Shown one piece after another: positions 18,697 through 28,106 of a stretch of DNA of 64,000 bases. How positions within the stretch are numbered: the first letter of the stretch is position 1; each line of letters begins with the position of its first letter. The notes beneath the pieces are model-generated. The model was not told the DNA's origin, ran no database searches, and saw only the letters and a list, made by a program, of their open reading frames with translations. The translations under genes were made by a program, and so were the position numbers. The stretch covers positions 28,668 through 92,667 of the forward strand of contig CANLND010000017.1 of assembly GCA_947492585.1 (NCBI GenBank), in the 5' to 3' direction. The DNA comes from an uncultured Paracoccaceae bacterium. GTDB lineage: Bacteria > Pseudomonadota > Alphaproteobacteria > Rhodobacterales > Rhodobacteraceae.

Positions 18697-19767
18697 TTAG
18701 CCTGCCAACCGCGACAACGCGCTTCGACGCTGTTCGACCGCCTGTGCGAGCGTGCGCAATTCAGTGACGGTATCATCCCAACCGATGCAGCCATCGGTGA
18801 TCGACTGGCCATAGGTCAAAGGCTCAGCCCCCAATTTCTGACTGCCTGCCACCAGATGGCTTTCGATCATCACGCCGGTGATCCGGCTGTCTCCCGCCGC
18901 CATCTGACCGTTGACATCTGCCAGAACCTCGGGCTGTTTCTCGGGATCTTTGCCACTGTTGGCATGGCTGGCGTCGATCATTACCTGCCCGCGAATGCCG
19001 TCTTTTTCCGCCATGCGGCAGGCTGCATCCACGGAATCTGCGTCAAAATTTGTGCCCCCTCCACCGCGTAGAATGATGTGACAATCCGGATTGCCCGCCG
19101 TACCCGCAATCGCTGCGCGGCCGTTTCTGGACAAGGCCATGAAATGGTGTGGACGCGCGGCAGACCGTGCCGCATCAACGGCAATCTGCACGTTCCCACG
19201 GGTGCCGTTTTTAAACCCAACAGGGCACGACAGTCCCGAGGCCATCTCGCGGTGAATCTGGCTTTCCGTGGTCCGTGCACCAATCGCAGCCCACGAGACC
19301 AGATCCGAAATGAACTGCGGCACCGAGGCATCCAGGAACTCGGTCCCAACCGGCAGCCCCATCGCATTGATGTCCAGACACAGGCGGCGCGCCATCGCCA
19401 GCCCATCATTGATCCGGAAGCTTTCATCCAGACCGGGATCGTTGATCAGACCCTTCCAGCCTCCAATGGTTCGCGGTTTTTCGAAGTAGACCCGCATCAC
19501 AATTTCCAACTGCCCTGACAGCTCGGCGCGCAGCGGCAGCAGGCGGCGCGCATACTCCAGTGCCGCCTCGGGATCATGGATGGAACACGGGCCCACAACC
19601 ACCACCAGCCGGTCGTCGCGGCCATGTAGGATGTTTTGGATACCGGTCCGGCCGGCCACGACGGTTTCCAGCGCCGGTTCAGTGGCGGGAATGGCCGCAG
19701 CCAGTGCATCGGGGGATGTCAGTTCTTGCATTGCCGTAATTCGCAGATTTGCAGTTTCAGGTGTCAT
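18697..19767 (-). CDS. aroG: 3-deoxy-7-phosphoheptulonate (DAHP) synthase, class I
   Basis: 356 aa. It condenses phosphoenolpyruvate and erythrose-4-phosphate, the first step of aromatic amino acid synthesis. AroFGH-type motifs: VGPCSIHDPEAALEYA, MRVYFEKPRT, GWKGLINDP, KNGTRGNVQIA, LRGGGGTNF and DASHANSGKDP with the metal-binding residues. A leader peptide packed with Phe, Trp and Tyr codons and a terminator precede it (19810-19949), so expression is probably attenuated by aromatic amino acid supply. The paralogue (AroF, AroG or AroH) is not resolved. Confidence 0.94.
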   Translation of the reverse strand: MTPETANLRITAMQELTSPDALAAAIPATEPALETVVAGRTGIQNILHGRDDRLVVVVGPCSIHDPEAALEYARRLLPLRAELSGQLEIVMRVYFEKPRTIGGWKGLINDPGLDESFRINDGLAMARRLCLDINAMGLPVGTEFLDASVPQFISDLVSWAAIGARTTESQIHREMASGLSCPVGFKNGTRGNVQIAVDAARSAARPHHFMALSRNGRAAIAGTAGNPDCHIILRGGGGTNFDADSVDAACRMAEKDGIRGQVMIDASHANSGKDPEKQPEVLADVNGQMAAGDSRITGVMIESHLVAGSQKLGAEPLTYGQSITDGCIGWDDTVTELRTLAQAVEQRRSALSRLAG

Positions 19768-19809
19768 GTCTTTGGTCCTATTTGGGGCGGGACCTCGAAG
19801 CTCGGCGAC

Positions 19810-19840
19810 AAAAAAACCGCCTGCAGCTGCGAGGCGGTTT
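19810..19840 (-). terminator. Attenuator terminator upstream of the DAHP synthase gene
   Basis: On the minus strand AAACCGCC and GGCGGTTT form an 8-bp stem with a short loop and are directly followed by a run of seven T. It lies between the leader peptide stop and the DAHP synthase start. Upstream sequence also offers a competing stem (TTCTGAA / TTCAGAA around the leader stop) and a CGCCA/TGGCG hairpin inside the leader, the layout of an amino-acid attenuator. Confidence 0.85.
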
Positions 19841-19871
19841 AGGGGGATATCTTGGATTTCTGAAAGGTAAT

Positions 19872-19949
19872 TCAGAACGCGCAGACTTCTCCGACCGCCA
19901 TGTGGCGCGGATAATAAAAGTACCAGAAGGAGGTAAAGTTGCGTGTCAT
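19872..19949 (-). CDS. Aromatic leader peptide (attenuation)
   Basis: 25 codons beginning ATG ACA CGC AAC and ending in TGA. Residues 5-13 read FTSFWYFYY: three Phe, one Trp and three Tyr in nine codons, and the last codon is also Phe. It lies about 105 bases upstream of the DAHP synthase start and just before a terminator hairpin. This is what a leader peptide sensing charged tRNA-Phe/Tyr/Trp looks like. The Shine-Dalgarno is weak. Function is inferred from layout and composition. Confidence 0.85.
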   Translation of the reverse strand: MTRNFTSFWYFYYPRHMAVGEVCAF

Positions 19950-20012
19950 GTGCAGAACGCTAGCGGAGAACGAAACAGCTGTCGAGAGGAAATTCTGCCT
20001 TTTTGTTCACCG

Positions 20013-21410
20013 CTAACGACGGGCAAAAAGCAAAGCGATCTGGCGCGCTTGCCGTTGAAACAGAGGCGCCTTAAGCTGTTGATCTGCCTGGACTTCCATC
20101 TCAGACATCACCTTTCGCACCAACACAAGCGCACCAATACCAAATACAAGCCCCCCCACGGCCTGCCCGATCAGAACGCCAGGTGCGCCCCACAAAACCG
20201 CCCCGCCCCAGACAAAGGGAATCGTGCCCAGCGTATGACGTCCCCAATTCAACCACGTCGAATAAAACGGATGACCAAGATTGTTGAAACACGCATTCGC
20301 CACAAACAGCGCTCCGTTGAAAAAGTAGGCCAGAGCCAGCGGGCCACAGAACAAAAAGATCAAGGTTTTGGAGTGTCCCGTCGCCGAAAACAGCGCCACG
20401 ATGTAGGGCCGTAGCACAAACAAAGCGAGCGCCGCGACGAGCACGACAAGACCCGTAAACAACATAGAATCGTGAAAGGTGCGACGCACGCGATCATGCT
20501 GCCCCGCGCCGTAGTTCTGCCCAAGGATAGGCCCAATGGCACCGGACAAGGCAAACAACGTCCCAAATGCCAAAGGTGTCATTCGCGCGACAATGGCCAT
20601 GCCCGCAACCGCCTCTTCGCCAAATTCGGCCATGGAGCGTGTTACATAAGCCTGCCCCACCGGCGTTGCCAACTGCGTCAGGATCGCAGGCAACGCTATT
20701 GCTAGGATGGGGCGCAGATCTGCAAAAAAATCGCCCAGTACCGGGCGTACCAGCCCGCCGAAATGGCGAAAAATTGGAACAAGTGCGCAGACAGCCATAA
20801 CCACACGCGCGATGGCACTCGCAATCGCAGCTCCGGTCAGCTCCCATCCAAATCCAAAGATCAATACAGGATCCAGTGCTGCATTCACCACGCCCCCAAT
20901 CACCGTGGCCATCATGGCGAGGCGGGCAGCGCCATGCGCGCGCAATATCGCTCCTCCCGCCATGCCGAGCAACAGCAACGGTAAGGTGGGAACGATGATC
21001 GACAGGTAGTGCACCGCCAGCGCATGGGTTTGCCCTGCTGCACCAATCAAAGACACCAGCACGTCCAGATTGAGCCACACAAGACAGGCAAACAACGCTG
21101 AGAACAACACACCTGCCGCCAAGGTGCTCGACGCCCGACGCCGCGCCAGATCCGCAGCTCCCTCTCCCAATGCGCGCGCGACTAAAGCCCCTGCAGCGAT
21201 CGCGACGCCAATGTTAAACGACGTGGTGAAAAACAGTATCGCCCCGGCATAGCCAACGGCTGCAGCCAGCTCATCTTTTCCCAGCATCGAAATAAAGATC
21301 ATATCGATGAAATCGACAGCAAACACCGCCATCAACCCCACTGAAGAGGTCAGCGACATTACGGCAATATGGCGAAACAGGTTGCCCTGCAGAAATTTGG
21401 CCTGATCCAC
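20013..21410 (-). CDS. MATE family efflux transporter
   Basis: 465 aa with about 12 TM segments in two repeats. MATE features are the starting FRHIAVMSLTSSVGLMAVFAVDFIDMIFIS, a repeated module beginning ILAIALPAILTQLATPVGQ, and GPILGQNYGAG, the conserved motif at the start of the second half. These inner-membrane antiporters use Na+ or H+ gradients to export cationic drugs or metabolites; the substrate is unknown. It stands alone between the DAHP synthase and chemoreceptor genes on the same strand. Confidence 0.92.
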   Translation of the reverse strand: MDQAKFLQGNLFRHIAVMSLTSSVGLMAVFAVDFIDMIFISMLGKDELAAAVGYAGAILFFTTSFNIGVAIAAGALVARALGEGAADLARRRASSTLAAGVLFSALFACLVWLNLDVLVSLIGAAGQTHALAVHYLSIIVPTLPLLLLGMAGGAILRAHGAARLAMMATVIGGVVNAALDPVLIFGFGWELTGAAIASAIARVVMAVCALVPIFRHFGGLVRPVLGDFFADLRPILAIALPAILTQLATPVGQAYVTRSMAEFGEEAVAGMAIVARMTPLAFGTLFALSGAIGPILGQNYGAGQHDRVRRTFHDSMLFTGLVVLVAALALFVLRPYIVALFSATGHSKTLIFLFCGPLALAYFFNGALFVANACFNNLGHPFYSTWLNWGRHTLGTIPFVWGGAVLWGAPGVLIGQAVGGLVFGIGALVLVRKVMSEMEVQADQQLKAPLFQRQARQIALLFARR

Positions 21411-21497
21411 TGCGATCCCTCATTGATGTTATGCCCTATGGGGCAACCATCAAGCGTAGAGAGTTTGGATTGAAACTGCCAGAGCGTGACGTCAGGC

Positions 21498-21526
21498 GCG
21501 GGTGCCACACCGTGTGGAGCACCCGC
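21498..21526 (-). terminator. Hairpin after the chemoreceptor gene
   Basis: GCGGGTGC and GCACCCGC arms enclose a second palindromic core (CCACAC / GTGTGG), a very stable stem-loop 13 bases past the chemoreceptor stop. No T-run follows on the minus strand, so intrinsic termination is likely but weak. Confidence 0.5.
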
Positions 21527-21538
21527 AGTTCTAAACAA

Positions 21539-23935
21539 TCAGAAATCTGTCCACTTTGGATCACTCGCATCTGTTCCCGTCGCCGCCAAAGCAGGCGTAT
21601 CCGAGGCCGTTTCGTCCCAATCCTGCGCCGTGTCACCTGATTGCGCTGGGGGCGGCGTCTGCGTTGCGATGGACGCAGGCGTTGCGGCGCTGCCATCGAA
21701 ATGCGACATCAACTCCCCTAACTTCGCTGCGTCAGATTTCAAGATGTGGCTCGCAGCTGTCGCCTGCTCCACCATGGCCGCGTTTTGCTGTGTCACCTGA
21801 TCCAGCTGCGTCATACCGGTGTTGATTTCATGCAGCCCGGTGGATTGTTCCGACGCACCGGTCGCAATACCAGACACCAATTCAGAAATATTGCCGACCT
21901 GATCCAAAATCGCCTGCAAGGCAACGCCCGCTTTCCCAACAAGATCCACCCCCTGCTCCACCTGTGCGGAGCTGGCGCCAATCAACGTCTTAATCTCCAT
22001 CGCCGCATCAGATGAACGCTGCGCCAGGGCGCGCACCTCGCTGGCCACAACCGCGAAACCACGTCCAGCTTCACCCGCGCGCGCGGCTTCGACCCCCGCG
22101 TTCAGCGCCAAAAGGTTGGTCTGAAACGCGATGTCATCAATCACGCTGATAATTTTGGCGATATGTGACGAACTTTGTTCAATCTCGGTCATGGCTGCAA
22201 CCGCGGACTTTACGATACGCTCGCTGTCCTCAGCTTCCCCGCGCGCCGAAGATGTTGTATTTTCAACATCTTGGGCGCTGTCCGCAGCCGCCCTGACTGA
22301 GGCTGTAAGCTCATCCAAGGCTGCCGCTGTCTCTTCTAATGTCGCGGCTTGGCTTTCTGTGCGATGCGAAAGATCGTCCGAAGCCAGACTGATTTCCTCG
22401 GCACCGTTGCGAATACTGCTTGTGGTCGCCAGAACCTGATCAACGATCTGCTGCAGGGTTACGACAGTCTCATTGAAGTCCATGCGAAGCTGCTCATAAT
22501 CTTCGGGGAACGCATCCACAATTTGCACCGAAAGATCACCCTGTGCCAATTTCGACAATTGCGTGCTGAGCGTATTGACCACCTCAGTCTGCATCGCATC
22601 CCGACCTTCGGCCTTGCGTTGTTCAGCCGCCTGCATCTTGGACAGTTCGTCCCGAAACACCTCAAGCGCGCGCGCCATATCGCCAACTTCATCGCCGCGT
22701 TCTTGGCCTTTGATGTCAACATTGTTGTTGCCTTGGGCCAAGCCATCCATTGCCGTTGTGATCGGTTTTAGGCCATTGGCGATGTTGGTCCCAATCCAAA
22801 GCGACATGATGCTGCCCACGGCAACGGCCACGGCAATAGCCAAGGGGATAAGAGTGCGCGCCTCTTCGGTAATACTGTGGCTCTCCGCCTTGAGTATTTC
22901 GACCTGCGTGCGTTCGGCGTCTTGGATTTCGGTCATTTGCCGATGGAACGCATCAAAATACACCTTCCCGCGCCCCTGCGCCACAAAGTCGGCCATATCA
23001 TCCATCGTCTTTGCATCCCCGACCTCACGACGCAAAGCCAGATCCTCGTCTACGACGTCGGTCCGCCACCCAGAGATGATGGTTTTGATTTCCATCAATC
23101 GCTCCAACTGTACAGGTTGGTCGTGGACGGCCGCCTCCAACTCCACGATGATTTGATCAAACTCTTCGGCGCCGTTCTGATACGGCTCTAAAAAGCTCGG
23201 GTCTCCAGCCAAAAGGAACCCGCGCAGCCCGGTTTCCATGTTCACCGCAGCCGCCAACAAATCTTTGGTCCGGGTGATGGTCATATGCTGCTGCTCGACA
23301 GCCGTCATGGAATTGACCAAAGGGGCGACATCCGCGGTCCCGGCCGATACCAGGGCCTGCGTCATCTGCCGATGCCCCTCAAGACGCCCTTCTTCCTCAC
23401 GAATGAAACGCGCAATTTCCAAGCGGAAAGCATCAAAATACTCTTTCCCCTTCGCTTTCTTCACCAAAGCCGCCATGTCATTCATACTTGGCGCATCGCC
23501 GATGTTGCGCCGCAGGGCGACAGCGTCTTTGGCAACCTCGTTCTGCCAATCGTTCAGCGCCTTCTCGGCCAGCTCCAGTTTCTGAACAAGATCCGGCGAG
23601 GCCGAGATCTGCTCTTTCAGCTTCGCGAGAATATGCTGCGATTTGGCCTGCCCATCATGGAAGGGCTTCAAATAGCCATCTTGACCAGCCAAAAGATAGC
23701 CCCGCAACCCCGCCTCCATATCGACGACAGTGACCAGTGCATCCTGGGTCAGTACCAGCGTATCCTGAAGGGTCTCAAGCTTATGTGACGTGCGCGCCAT
23801 GCGCCCAAGATCAACAACTGTGAACACCCCCACAGCAAGGATGAGCAACAGCGGGCAAATCGCCACCATCATAATCTTTGTCTTGGTTCGAATATTGGAT
23901 AGCGACATGCGCCGGGCCTGGGATTGAACAGTCAT
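21539..23935 (-). CDS. Methyl-accepting chemotaxis protein with tandem CHASE3 domains
   Basis: About 798 aa from the ATG at 23935, which has GAGGG upstream. A basic N-terminus, one TM helix ([19 protein letters not shown]), then two CHASE3-like sensor units in a row: [20 protein letters not shown] near residue 70 and [20 protein letters not shown] near residue 235. A second TM helix, a HAMP domain and the MCP signalling hairpin ([24 protein letters not shown] region) follow. The C-terminus KWTDF fits the xWxxF tether used by CheR/CheB. The ligand is unknown. Confidence 0.92.
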   Translation of the reverse strand: MTVQSQARRMSLSNIRTKTKIMMVAICPLLLILAVGVFTVVDLGRMARTSHKLETLQDTLVLTQDALVTVVDMEAGLRGYLLAGQDGYLKPFHDGQAKSQHILAKLKEQISASPDLVQKLELAEKALNDWQNEVAKDAVALRRNIGDAPSMNDMAALVKKAKGKEYFDAFRLEIARFIREEEGRLEGHRQMTQALVSAGTADVAPLVNSMTAVEQQHMTITRTKDLLAAAVNMETGLRGFLLAGDPSFLEPYQNGAEEFDQIIVELEAAVHDQPVQLERLMEIKTIISGWRTDVVDEDLALRREVGDAKTMDDMADFVAQGRGKVYFDAFHRQMTEIQDAERTQVEILKAESHSITEEARTLIPLAIAVAVAVGSIMSLWIGTNIANGLKPITTAMDGLAQGNNNVDIKGQERGDEVGDMARALEVFRDELSKMQAAEQRKAEGRDAMQTEVVNTLSTQLSKLAQGDLSVQIVDAFPEDYEQLRMDFNETVVTLQQIVDQVLATTSSIRNGAEEISLASDDLSHRTESQAATLEETAAALDELTASVRAAADSAQDVENTTSSARGEAEDSERIVKSAVAAMTEIEQSSSHIAKIISVIDDIAFQTNLLALNAGVEAARAGEAGRGFAVVASEVRALAQRSSDAAMEIKTLIGASSAQVEQGVDLVGKAGVALQAILDQVGNISELVSGIATGASEQSTGLHEINTGMTQLDQVTQQNAAMVEQATAASHILKSDAAKLGELMSHFDGSAATPASIATQTPPPAQSGDTAQDWDETASDTPALAATGTDASDPKWTDF

Positions 23936-24030
23936 ACTAGATTCCCTCAAGGAGAGTTACAGCACCAACTGAACAAACAATGGTTGAATTTCTGTTGATT
24001 TCGAATTTTCAAAACTATCAACAGGATACA

Positions 24031-24062
24031 GAAAACCCCGCCTCAAAAAGAGACGGGGTTCA
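24031..24062 (-). terminator. Terminator after rplQ
   Basis: AACCCCG...CTC / GAG...CGGGGTT stem with an AAAAA loop, followed on the minus strand by TTTTCTG. It ends the alpha operon. Confidence 0.85.
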
Positions 24063-24087
24063 GGTCAAATCCAATAGGATTCGAATC

Positions 24088-24513
24088 TTATTCTGCGTCA
24101 GCAGCCACTTCTTCGGCAGCAACGCGGGCTTTGTCGCCTGCGCCTTTTGCGTCCACATCACGGTCAACGAATTCGATGATCGCCATAGGAGCCATATCGC
24201 CGTAGCGGAAGCCAGCTTTCAGAACGCGCACATAGCCGCCTTTACGCTCAGCGTAGCGGGGGCCAAGAGTGTTAAACAGTTTTTCAACATACTGCTCTTG
24301 CTTCAGCTTGGACGCGGCCTGACGACGCGCGTGCAGGTCGCCGCGCTTTGCCAGAGTGATCATCTTTTCGATGATGGGGCGCAGTTCTTTTGCTTTGGGC
24401 AGAGTTGTTTTGATTTGCTCGTGCTCAATCAACGAGCCAGCCATGTTGGAGAACAGGGCTTTACGGTGCTCAGACGTACGATTGAGACGGCGGTAACCAC
24501 GTTTATGACGCAT
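24088..24513 (-). CDS. rplQ: 50S ribosomal protein L17
   Basis: 141 aa, last gene of the alpha operon. The N-terminus [20 protein letters not shown] and [14 protein letters not shown] are diagnostic of L17, which binds 23S rRNA near the exit tunnel. The C-terminus has the alanine/glutamate-rich extension common in alphaproteobacteria. It follows rpoA after 139 bases and is closed by the terminator at 24031-24062. Confidence 0.98.
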   Translation of the reverse strand: MRHKRGYRRLNRTSEHRKALFSNMAGSLIEHEQIKTTLPKAKELRPIIEKMITLAKRGDLHARRQAASKLKQEQYVEKLFNTLGPRYAERKGGYVRVLKAGFRYGDMAPMAIIEFVDRDVDAKGAGDKARVAAEEVAADAE

Positions 24514-24652
24514 AGTCTATTCCTTTGATCTTGCGTTTTTCTTTGTCTGGCCCCCCATGCGTGCGGGGTGCTCTCCTTGGGGCAGATGCCCACGTGTTTC
24601 CCCGGCCAACCCCGGGAATTTGTGAAGGGGGCCATGGCCCCCCTCGAAAGGT

Positions 24653-25669
24653 TTAGAAGCTGTCTTCGAACTTCTTCGCCAGATCTTCGATGTTGTCCGG
24701 CGGCCAGTCCTCAACATCCATGCCAAGGTGCAGACCCATGCCCGACAGCACTTCTTTGATCTCGTTCAAAGACTTGCGGCCAAAGTTCGGGGTGCGCAGC
24801 ATTTCTGCTTCGGTCTTTTGGATCAAATCGCCGATATAGACGATGTTGTCGTTCTTCAGGCAGTTTGCCGAACGAACAGACAGTTCCAGCTCGTCCACTT
24901 TCTTCAGCAGAAGTGGGTTGAACTCGAGACCATCGTCTTCGTCCTGACGGCCAGCTGATTCAGGTTCGTCGAAGTTGACGAAAATCGACAGTTGGTCCTG
25001 CAGAATGCGCGCAGCATAGGCCACAGCATCATCCGGCGTGATCGAACCGTCGGTTTCAACCTTCATGGTCAGCTTGTCATAGTCCAGAACCTGGCCTTCA
25101 CGTGTAGGCTGCACGTCATAAGACACGCGTTTCACAGGTGAATAGATCGCATCAATCGGGATCAGGCCGATAGGTGCGTCTTCGGGCTTGTTCTTGTCAG
25201 CAGAGACATAGCCTTTGCCGGTGTTCACGGTCAGTTCCATGAACAGATCCGCACCATCATCCAGGTGGCAGATCACGTGATCGCGGTTCAGAACCTCGAT
25301 CCCAGCGGTTTCAGCAATATCACCTGCGGTGACAATAGCAGGGCCTTTGGCAGAGATCGAAAGGCGCTTGGGGCCTTCGACTTCCATACGCAAGGACACG
25401 CCTTTGAGGTTCAGAATGATGTCGGTGACGTCTTCACGCACACCCGCCACTGACGAGAACTCGTGCAGGACGTTATCAATTTGAACGCTCGAAATCGCCG
25501 CACCTTGCAGCGAGCTCATCAGAACGCGACGCAAAGCGTTGCCCAGTGTCAAACCAAAGCCGCGCTCCAGCGGTTCAGCAATCACTGTGGCCTGACGTGC
25601 GGGGTCATTGCCTGGCTTTACTTCAAGCTGTGTCGGCTTGATCAGTTCTGCCCAGTTCTTATGGATCAT
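24653..25669 (-). CDS. rpoA: RNA polymerase subunit alpha
   Basis: 338 aa from the ATG at 25669 ([12 protein letters not shown]); a start 30 bases earlier is less likely. The N-terminal dimerisation domain ([20 protein letters not shown]) and the C-terminal DNA- and activator-binding domain ([34 protein letters not shown]) are both complete. It assembles the RNA polymerase core. Position between rpsK and rplQ is canonical, although rpsD, which lies there in E. coli, is absent. Confidence 0.98.
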   Translation of the reverse strand: MIHKNWAELIKPTQLEVKPGNDPARQATVIAEPLERGFGLTLGNALRRVLMSSLQGAAISSVQIDNVLHEFSSVAGVREDVTDIILNLKGVSLRMEVEGPKRLSISAKGPAIVTAGDIAETAGIEVLNRDHVICHLDDGADLFMELTVNTGKGYVSADKNKPEDAPIGLIPIDAIYSPVKRVSYDVQPTREGQVLDYDKLTMKVETDGSITPDDAVAYAARILQDQLSIFVNFDEPESAGRQDEDDGLEFNPLLLKKVDELELSVRSANCLKNDNIVYIGDLIQKTEAEMLRTPNFGRKSLNEIKEVLSGMGLHLGMDVEDWPPDNIEDLAKKFEDSF

Positions 25670-25782
25670 GCAGTCCCTCCATTCCTGTCCGTCCCCCATG
25701 TCCCTAAGGGATCAGACGCCCGAGGTTTATAAACACGGACTGGGACCCTGCGCGGTGCAAGGTCCCAGCATAACTTTTAGGC

Positions 25783-26172
25783 TTAAACGCGACGGCGTTT
25801 TGGCGGGCGGCAGCCGTTGTGTGCCATCGGCGTCACGTCACGGATGGACGAGATGTTGAAACCGATTGCAGCCAGGGCGCGCAGAGCCGATTCACGGCCG
25901 GAACCCGGACCTTGAACTTCGACTTCCAGAGTTTTAACACCGTGATCCTGAGCTTTTTTGCCAGCATCTTCTGCAGCCATCTGAGCAGCATAGGGGGTCG
26001 ATTTACGCGAGCCTTTGAAGCCCATCGAACCGGCCGACGACCATGCGATCGCGTTGCCCTGAACGTCAGAGATCAGAATTTTGGTGTTGTTGAACGAAGA
26101 GTTCACGTGGGCTACGCCCGAAGCGATATTCTTACGTTCTTTTTTCTTAGTACGAGTCTTATCACGTGCCAT
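25783..26172 (-). CDS. rpsK: 30S ribosomal protein S11
   Basis: 129 aa. The core reads [26 protein letters not shown] and the [20 protein letters not shown]-terminus, all typical of S11, which binds 16S rRNA at the platform. It lies 15 bases after rpsM and 113 bases before rpoA, as in the usual alpha operon. Confidence 0.98.
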   Translation of the reverse strand: MARDKTRTKKKERKNIASGVAHVNSSFNNTKILISDVQGNAIAWSSAGSMGFKGSRKSTPYAAQMAAEDAGKKAQDHGVKTLEVEVQGPGSGRESALRALAAIGFNISSIRDVTPMAHNGCRPPKRRRV

Positions 26173-26187
26173 TGATCAAACCCTCCC

Positions 26188-26556
26188 TTACTTCTTCTTA
26201 CCAGCAATGGCCTTTGCAGGACCTTTGCGAGTGCGAGCGTTGGTGTGGGTACGCTGACCACGGACTGGCAGGTTGCGACGGTGGCGCAGGCCACGGTAGC
26301 TACCCAGATCCATCAGGCGCTTAATGTTCATCGTCACTTCGCGACGCAGGTCACCTTCAACGGTGTAGTTTGCGTCGATGTGCTCGCGGATAGCGAGAAC
26401 TTCAGCGTCGGACAGCTCGTTCACACGACGGGTTGCGTCGATGCTCACTGCTTCGCAGATCGCTTGTGCTGAAGTTGTACCGATACCGGTGATATATGTT
26501 AGGGCGATAGGAACCCGCTTTGCAGTCGGGATGTTTACGCCGGCAATACGTGCCAC
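26188..26556 (-). CDS. rpsM: 30S ribosomal protein S13
   Basis: 122 aa starting at a GTG ([10 protein letters not shown]) preceded by AAAGGAAAG. An in-frame extension to 26628 would swallow the leader hairpin and is rejected. Signatures: [35 protein letters not shown] and the lysine-rich C-terminus. S13 contacts the 50S subunit and P-site tRNA. It is the first gene of the alpha unit here, since adk and secY lie beyond a BLUF gene on the other strand. Confidence 0.97.
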   Translation of the reverse strand: MARIAGVNIPTAKRVPIALTYITGIGTTSAQAICEAVSIDATRRVNELSDAEVLAIREHIDANYTVEGDLRREVTMNIKRLMDLGSYRGLRHRRNLPVRGQRTHTNARTRKGPAKAIAGKKK

Positions 26557-26616
26557 GTTGGACTTTCCTTTTTCAGTTGCGGTTCCGTAGTACCAGAACC
26601 TTTTTTCACAACATAA

Positions 26617-26640
26617 GCCCGGAAGCACATGCTTTCGGGC
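26617..26640 (-). promoter_or_regulatory. Hairpin in the rpsM leader
   Basis: GCCCGAAAGCA and TGCTTCCGGGC form an 11-bp stem with one mismatch and a two-base loop, about 60 bases upstream of the rpsM start. There is no T-run behind it, so it is not a simple terminator. The 26557-26972 gap otherwise holds AT-rich sequence that should contain the divergent promoters of rpsM and the BLUF gene. In E. coli S4 represses this operon through its leader; a similar role here is a guess. Confidence 0.45.
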
Positions 26641-26972
26641 CTACTATCTCTCAACAGGCTCTGTGATGTATCACCCAAGCCAAATCAAGATGATTCTCAT
26701 ATGAGCTGGAACCATTAGGCTTTTACGCAATAATGGTCAAGCCATGCATGGCCATTCTCCAAACCGAACACAATACGGACCCCAACACCACACCCCGCCA
26801 CGGAGACAAAAGGTAAGGTCACCATAAATTTGATTTTTCAACAAATTTCAAAAAACAACACCTCTGCGAGAGTAAATCCAAAAAATCGTTGTGAGGAGAT
26901 ACAACTTTAGATAGTGTTTCGGCCAACAAAGCACAATTAGTGAGTACCTTTGCGTTTAGGGCAGGAATTGAA

Positions 26973-27431
26973 GTGATCACATTGCTATTCCGGGCAAAGG
27001 CCCGCTTTCCAAAATTCTCCGTTCATGACCTCGACATCATGCGTGTCGCATTGCGCAAAAACCACCTAAACGGCATTACCGGGTATCTGTTGCGGGACGG
27101 GAATACCTACTTGCAGGTCGTCGAAGGCAACGAGGACGACGTGCAAAATCTTGTCGATGTTATCTCAGCGGACAGTCGCATTTTTGGATTTCACATTCTG
27201 TGCGTACAGCCGATCAGTGAACGCGAATATCCCGGCTGGTCAATGGGTTACTACGACCGCCCGACGACAAAGGGGGAATACACGCCCATTGATCTGATGC
27301 TCATGAATGACACCTCATGCAAAACAGTGCAGCCTGCGCTGGAGGAAATGCGCCATCTGGGCGCACAGCAGTTTCTAAAAGAACGCAGTATCCAACAAAA
27401 ACAACCCAGCGCCGGAACGCTGGGTTGTTAA
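26973..27431 (+). CDS. BLUF-domain protein lacking the photoactive tyrosine
   Basis: 152 aa from a GTG preceded by AGGA; a GTG at 26940 would add 11 residues. BLUF domains bind FAD and sense blue light. Family landmarks are clear: RKNHLNGITGYLL (Asn), TYLQVVEG (flavin Gln) and the late WSMG (Trp, Met). The start of the domain reads ITLLFRAKA, so the Tyr that drives the photocycle (Tyr21 of AppA) is Phe. The short C-terminal tail has no effector domain. It lies opposite to and between adk and rpsM. Confidence 0.85.
   Translation: MITLLFRAKARFPKFSVHDLDIMRVALRKNHLNGITGYLLRDGNTYLQVVEGNEDDVQNLVDVISADSRIFGFHILCVQPISEREYPGWSMGYYDRPTTKGEYTPIDLMLMNDTSCKTVQPALEEMRHLGAQQFLKERSIQQKQPSAGTLGC
27395..27431 (-). 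terminator. Terminator of the rplO-secY-adk unit, inside the BLUF gene end
   Basis: AACAACCCAGCG and CGCTGGGTTGTT make a perfect 12-bp stem with a CCGGAA loop. On the minus strand it is followed by a run of five T, so it terminates transcription coming from adk. The same bases encode the last residues and stop of the BLUF gene on the plus strand. Confidence 0.85.
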
Positions 27432-27458
27432 AAATACAGATCAATCACCTACCCAAAG

Positions 27459-28106
27459 TCAGGCGTCAAGAATACCTGCAATAGAGCCTTGAACCTGATC
27501 GATCGCGGCCAGGCCATCGATCGTGCTCAGGCTGCCCTTGGCGTAATAGTAGCCCAACAACGGTGACGTCTTTTTGTAGTATTCCATCAGACGCGTTTTG
27601 AGGCTGTCCTCATTGTCATCCGCGCGACGTTTGACATCCGTGCTGCCGCAGTTGGTGCATTTACCATCCGCTGCCCAAGGCTTGGTCTCATCATGGTACA
27701 CTTCGCCACAACCGCCGCAGGTCGAACGGCCTGTGATACGTGCAACCAAAGCCGCGTCGTCCACTTCCATTTCGATTACCGCATCCAGCGTTTGACCCAT
27801 TTCATCCAACAGGGCGGCCAGCGCATCAGCTTGCGCCAATGTGCGGGGGAAACCATCAAAGATGAAACCACCATCAGCACCCGCAGTCATTTTTTCGCGG
27901 ATCAAACCAATAACGACTTCGTCAGTGACCAATTTGCCCTCGGCCATGATGGTCGCAACTTTTTTGCCCATCTCGCTGCCCGAAGCCTGCGCGTCGCGCA
28001 GCATGTCGCCGGTGCTCAGTTGAACCATATTGCGTTGGTCAACCAAATGACGCGCCTGCGTTCCTTTGCCCGCACCGGGCGGCCCCATTAGAATGATATT
28101 TGTCAT
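27459..28106 (-). CDS. adk: Adenylate kinase
   Basis: 215 aa. It interconverts ATP + AMP and 2 ADP in the cytosol. The P-loop [35 protein letters not shown] and [12 protein letters not shown] are visible. The LID carries four cysteines (CGGC...CTNC), so it is the zinc-binding long form, unlike the E. coli enzyme. Its start overlaps the secY stop by four bases. Confidence 0.98.
   Translation of the reverse strand: MTNIILMGPPGAGKGTQARHLVDQRNMVQLSTGDMLRDAQASGSEMGKKVATIMAEGKLVTDEVVIGLIREKMTAGADGGFIFDGFPRTLAQADALAALLDEMGQTLDAVIEMEVDDAALVARITGRSTCGGCGEVYHDETKPWAADGKCTNCGSTDVKRRADDNEDSLKTRLMEYYKKTSPLLGYYYAKGSLSTIDGLAAIDQVQGSIAGILDA

Noticed and set aside
24060..24090. A tRNA-like GGATTCGAATC string near rplQ
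   Set aside because: No cloverleaf can be built around it; it lies between the rplQ stop and terminator.
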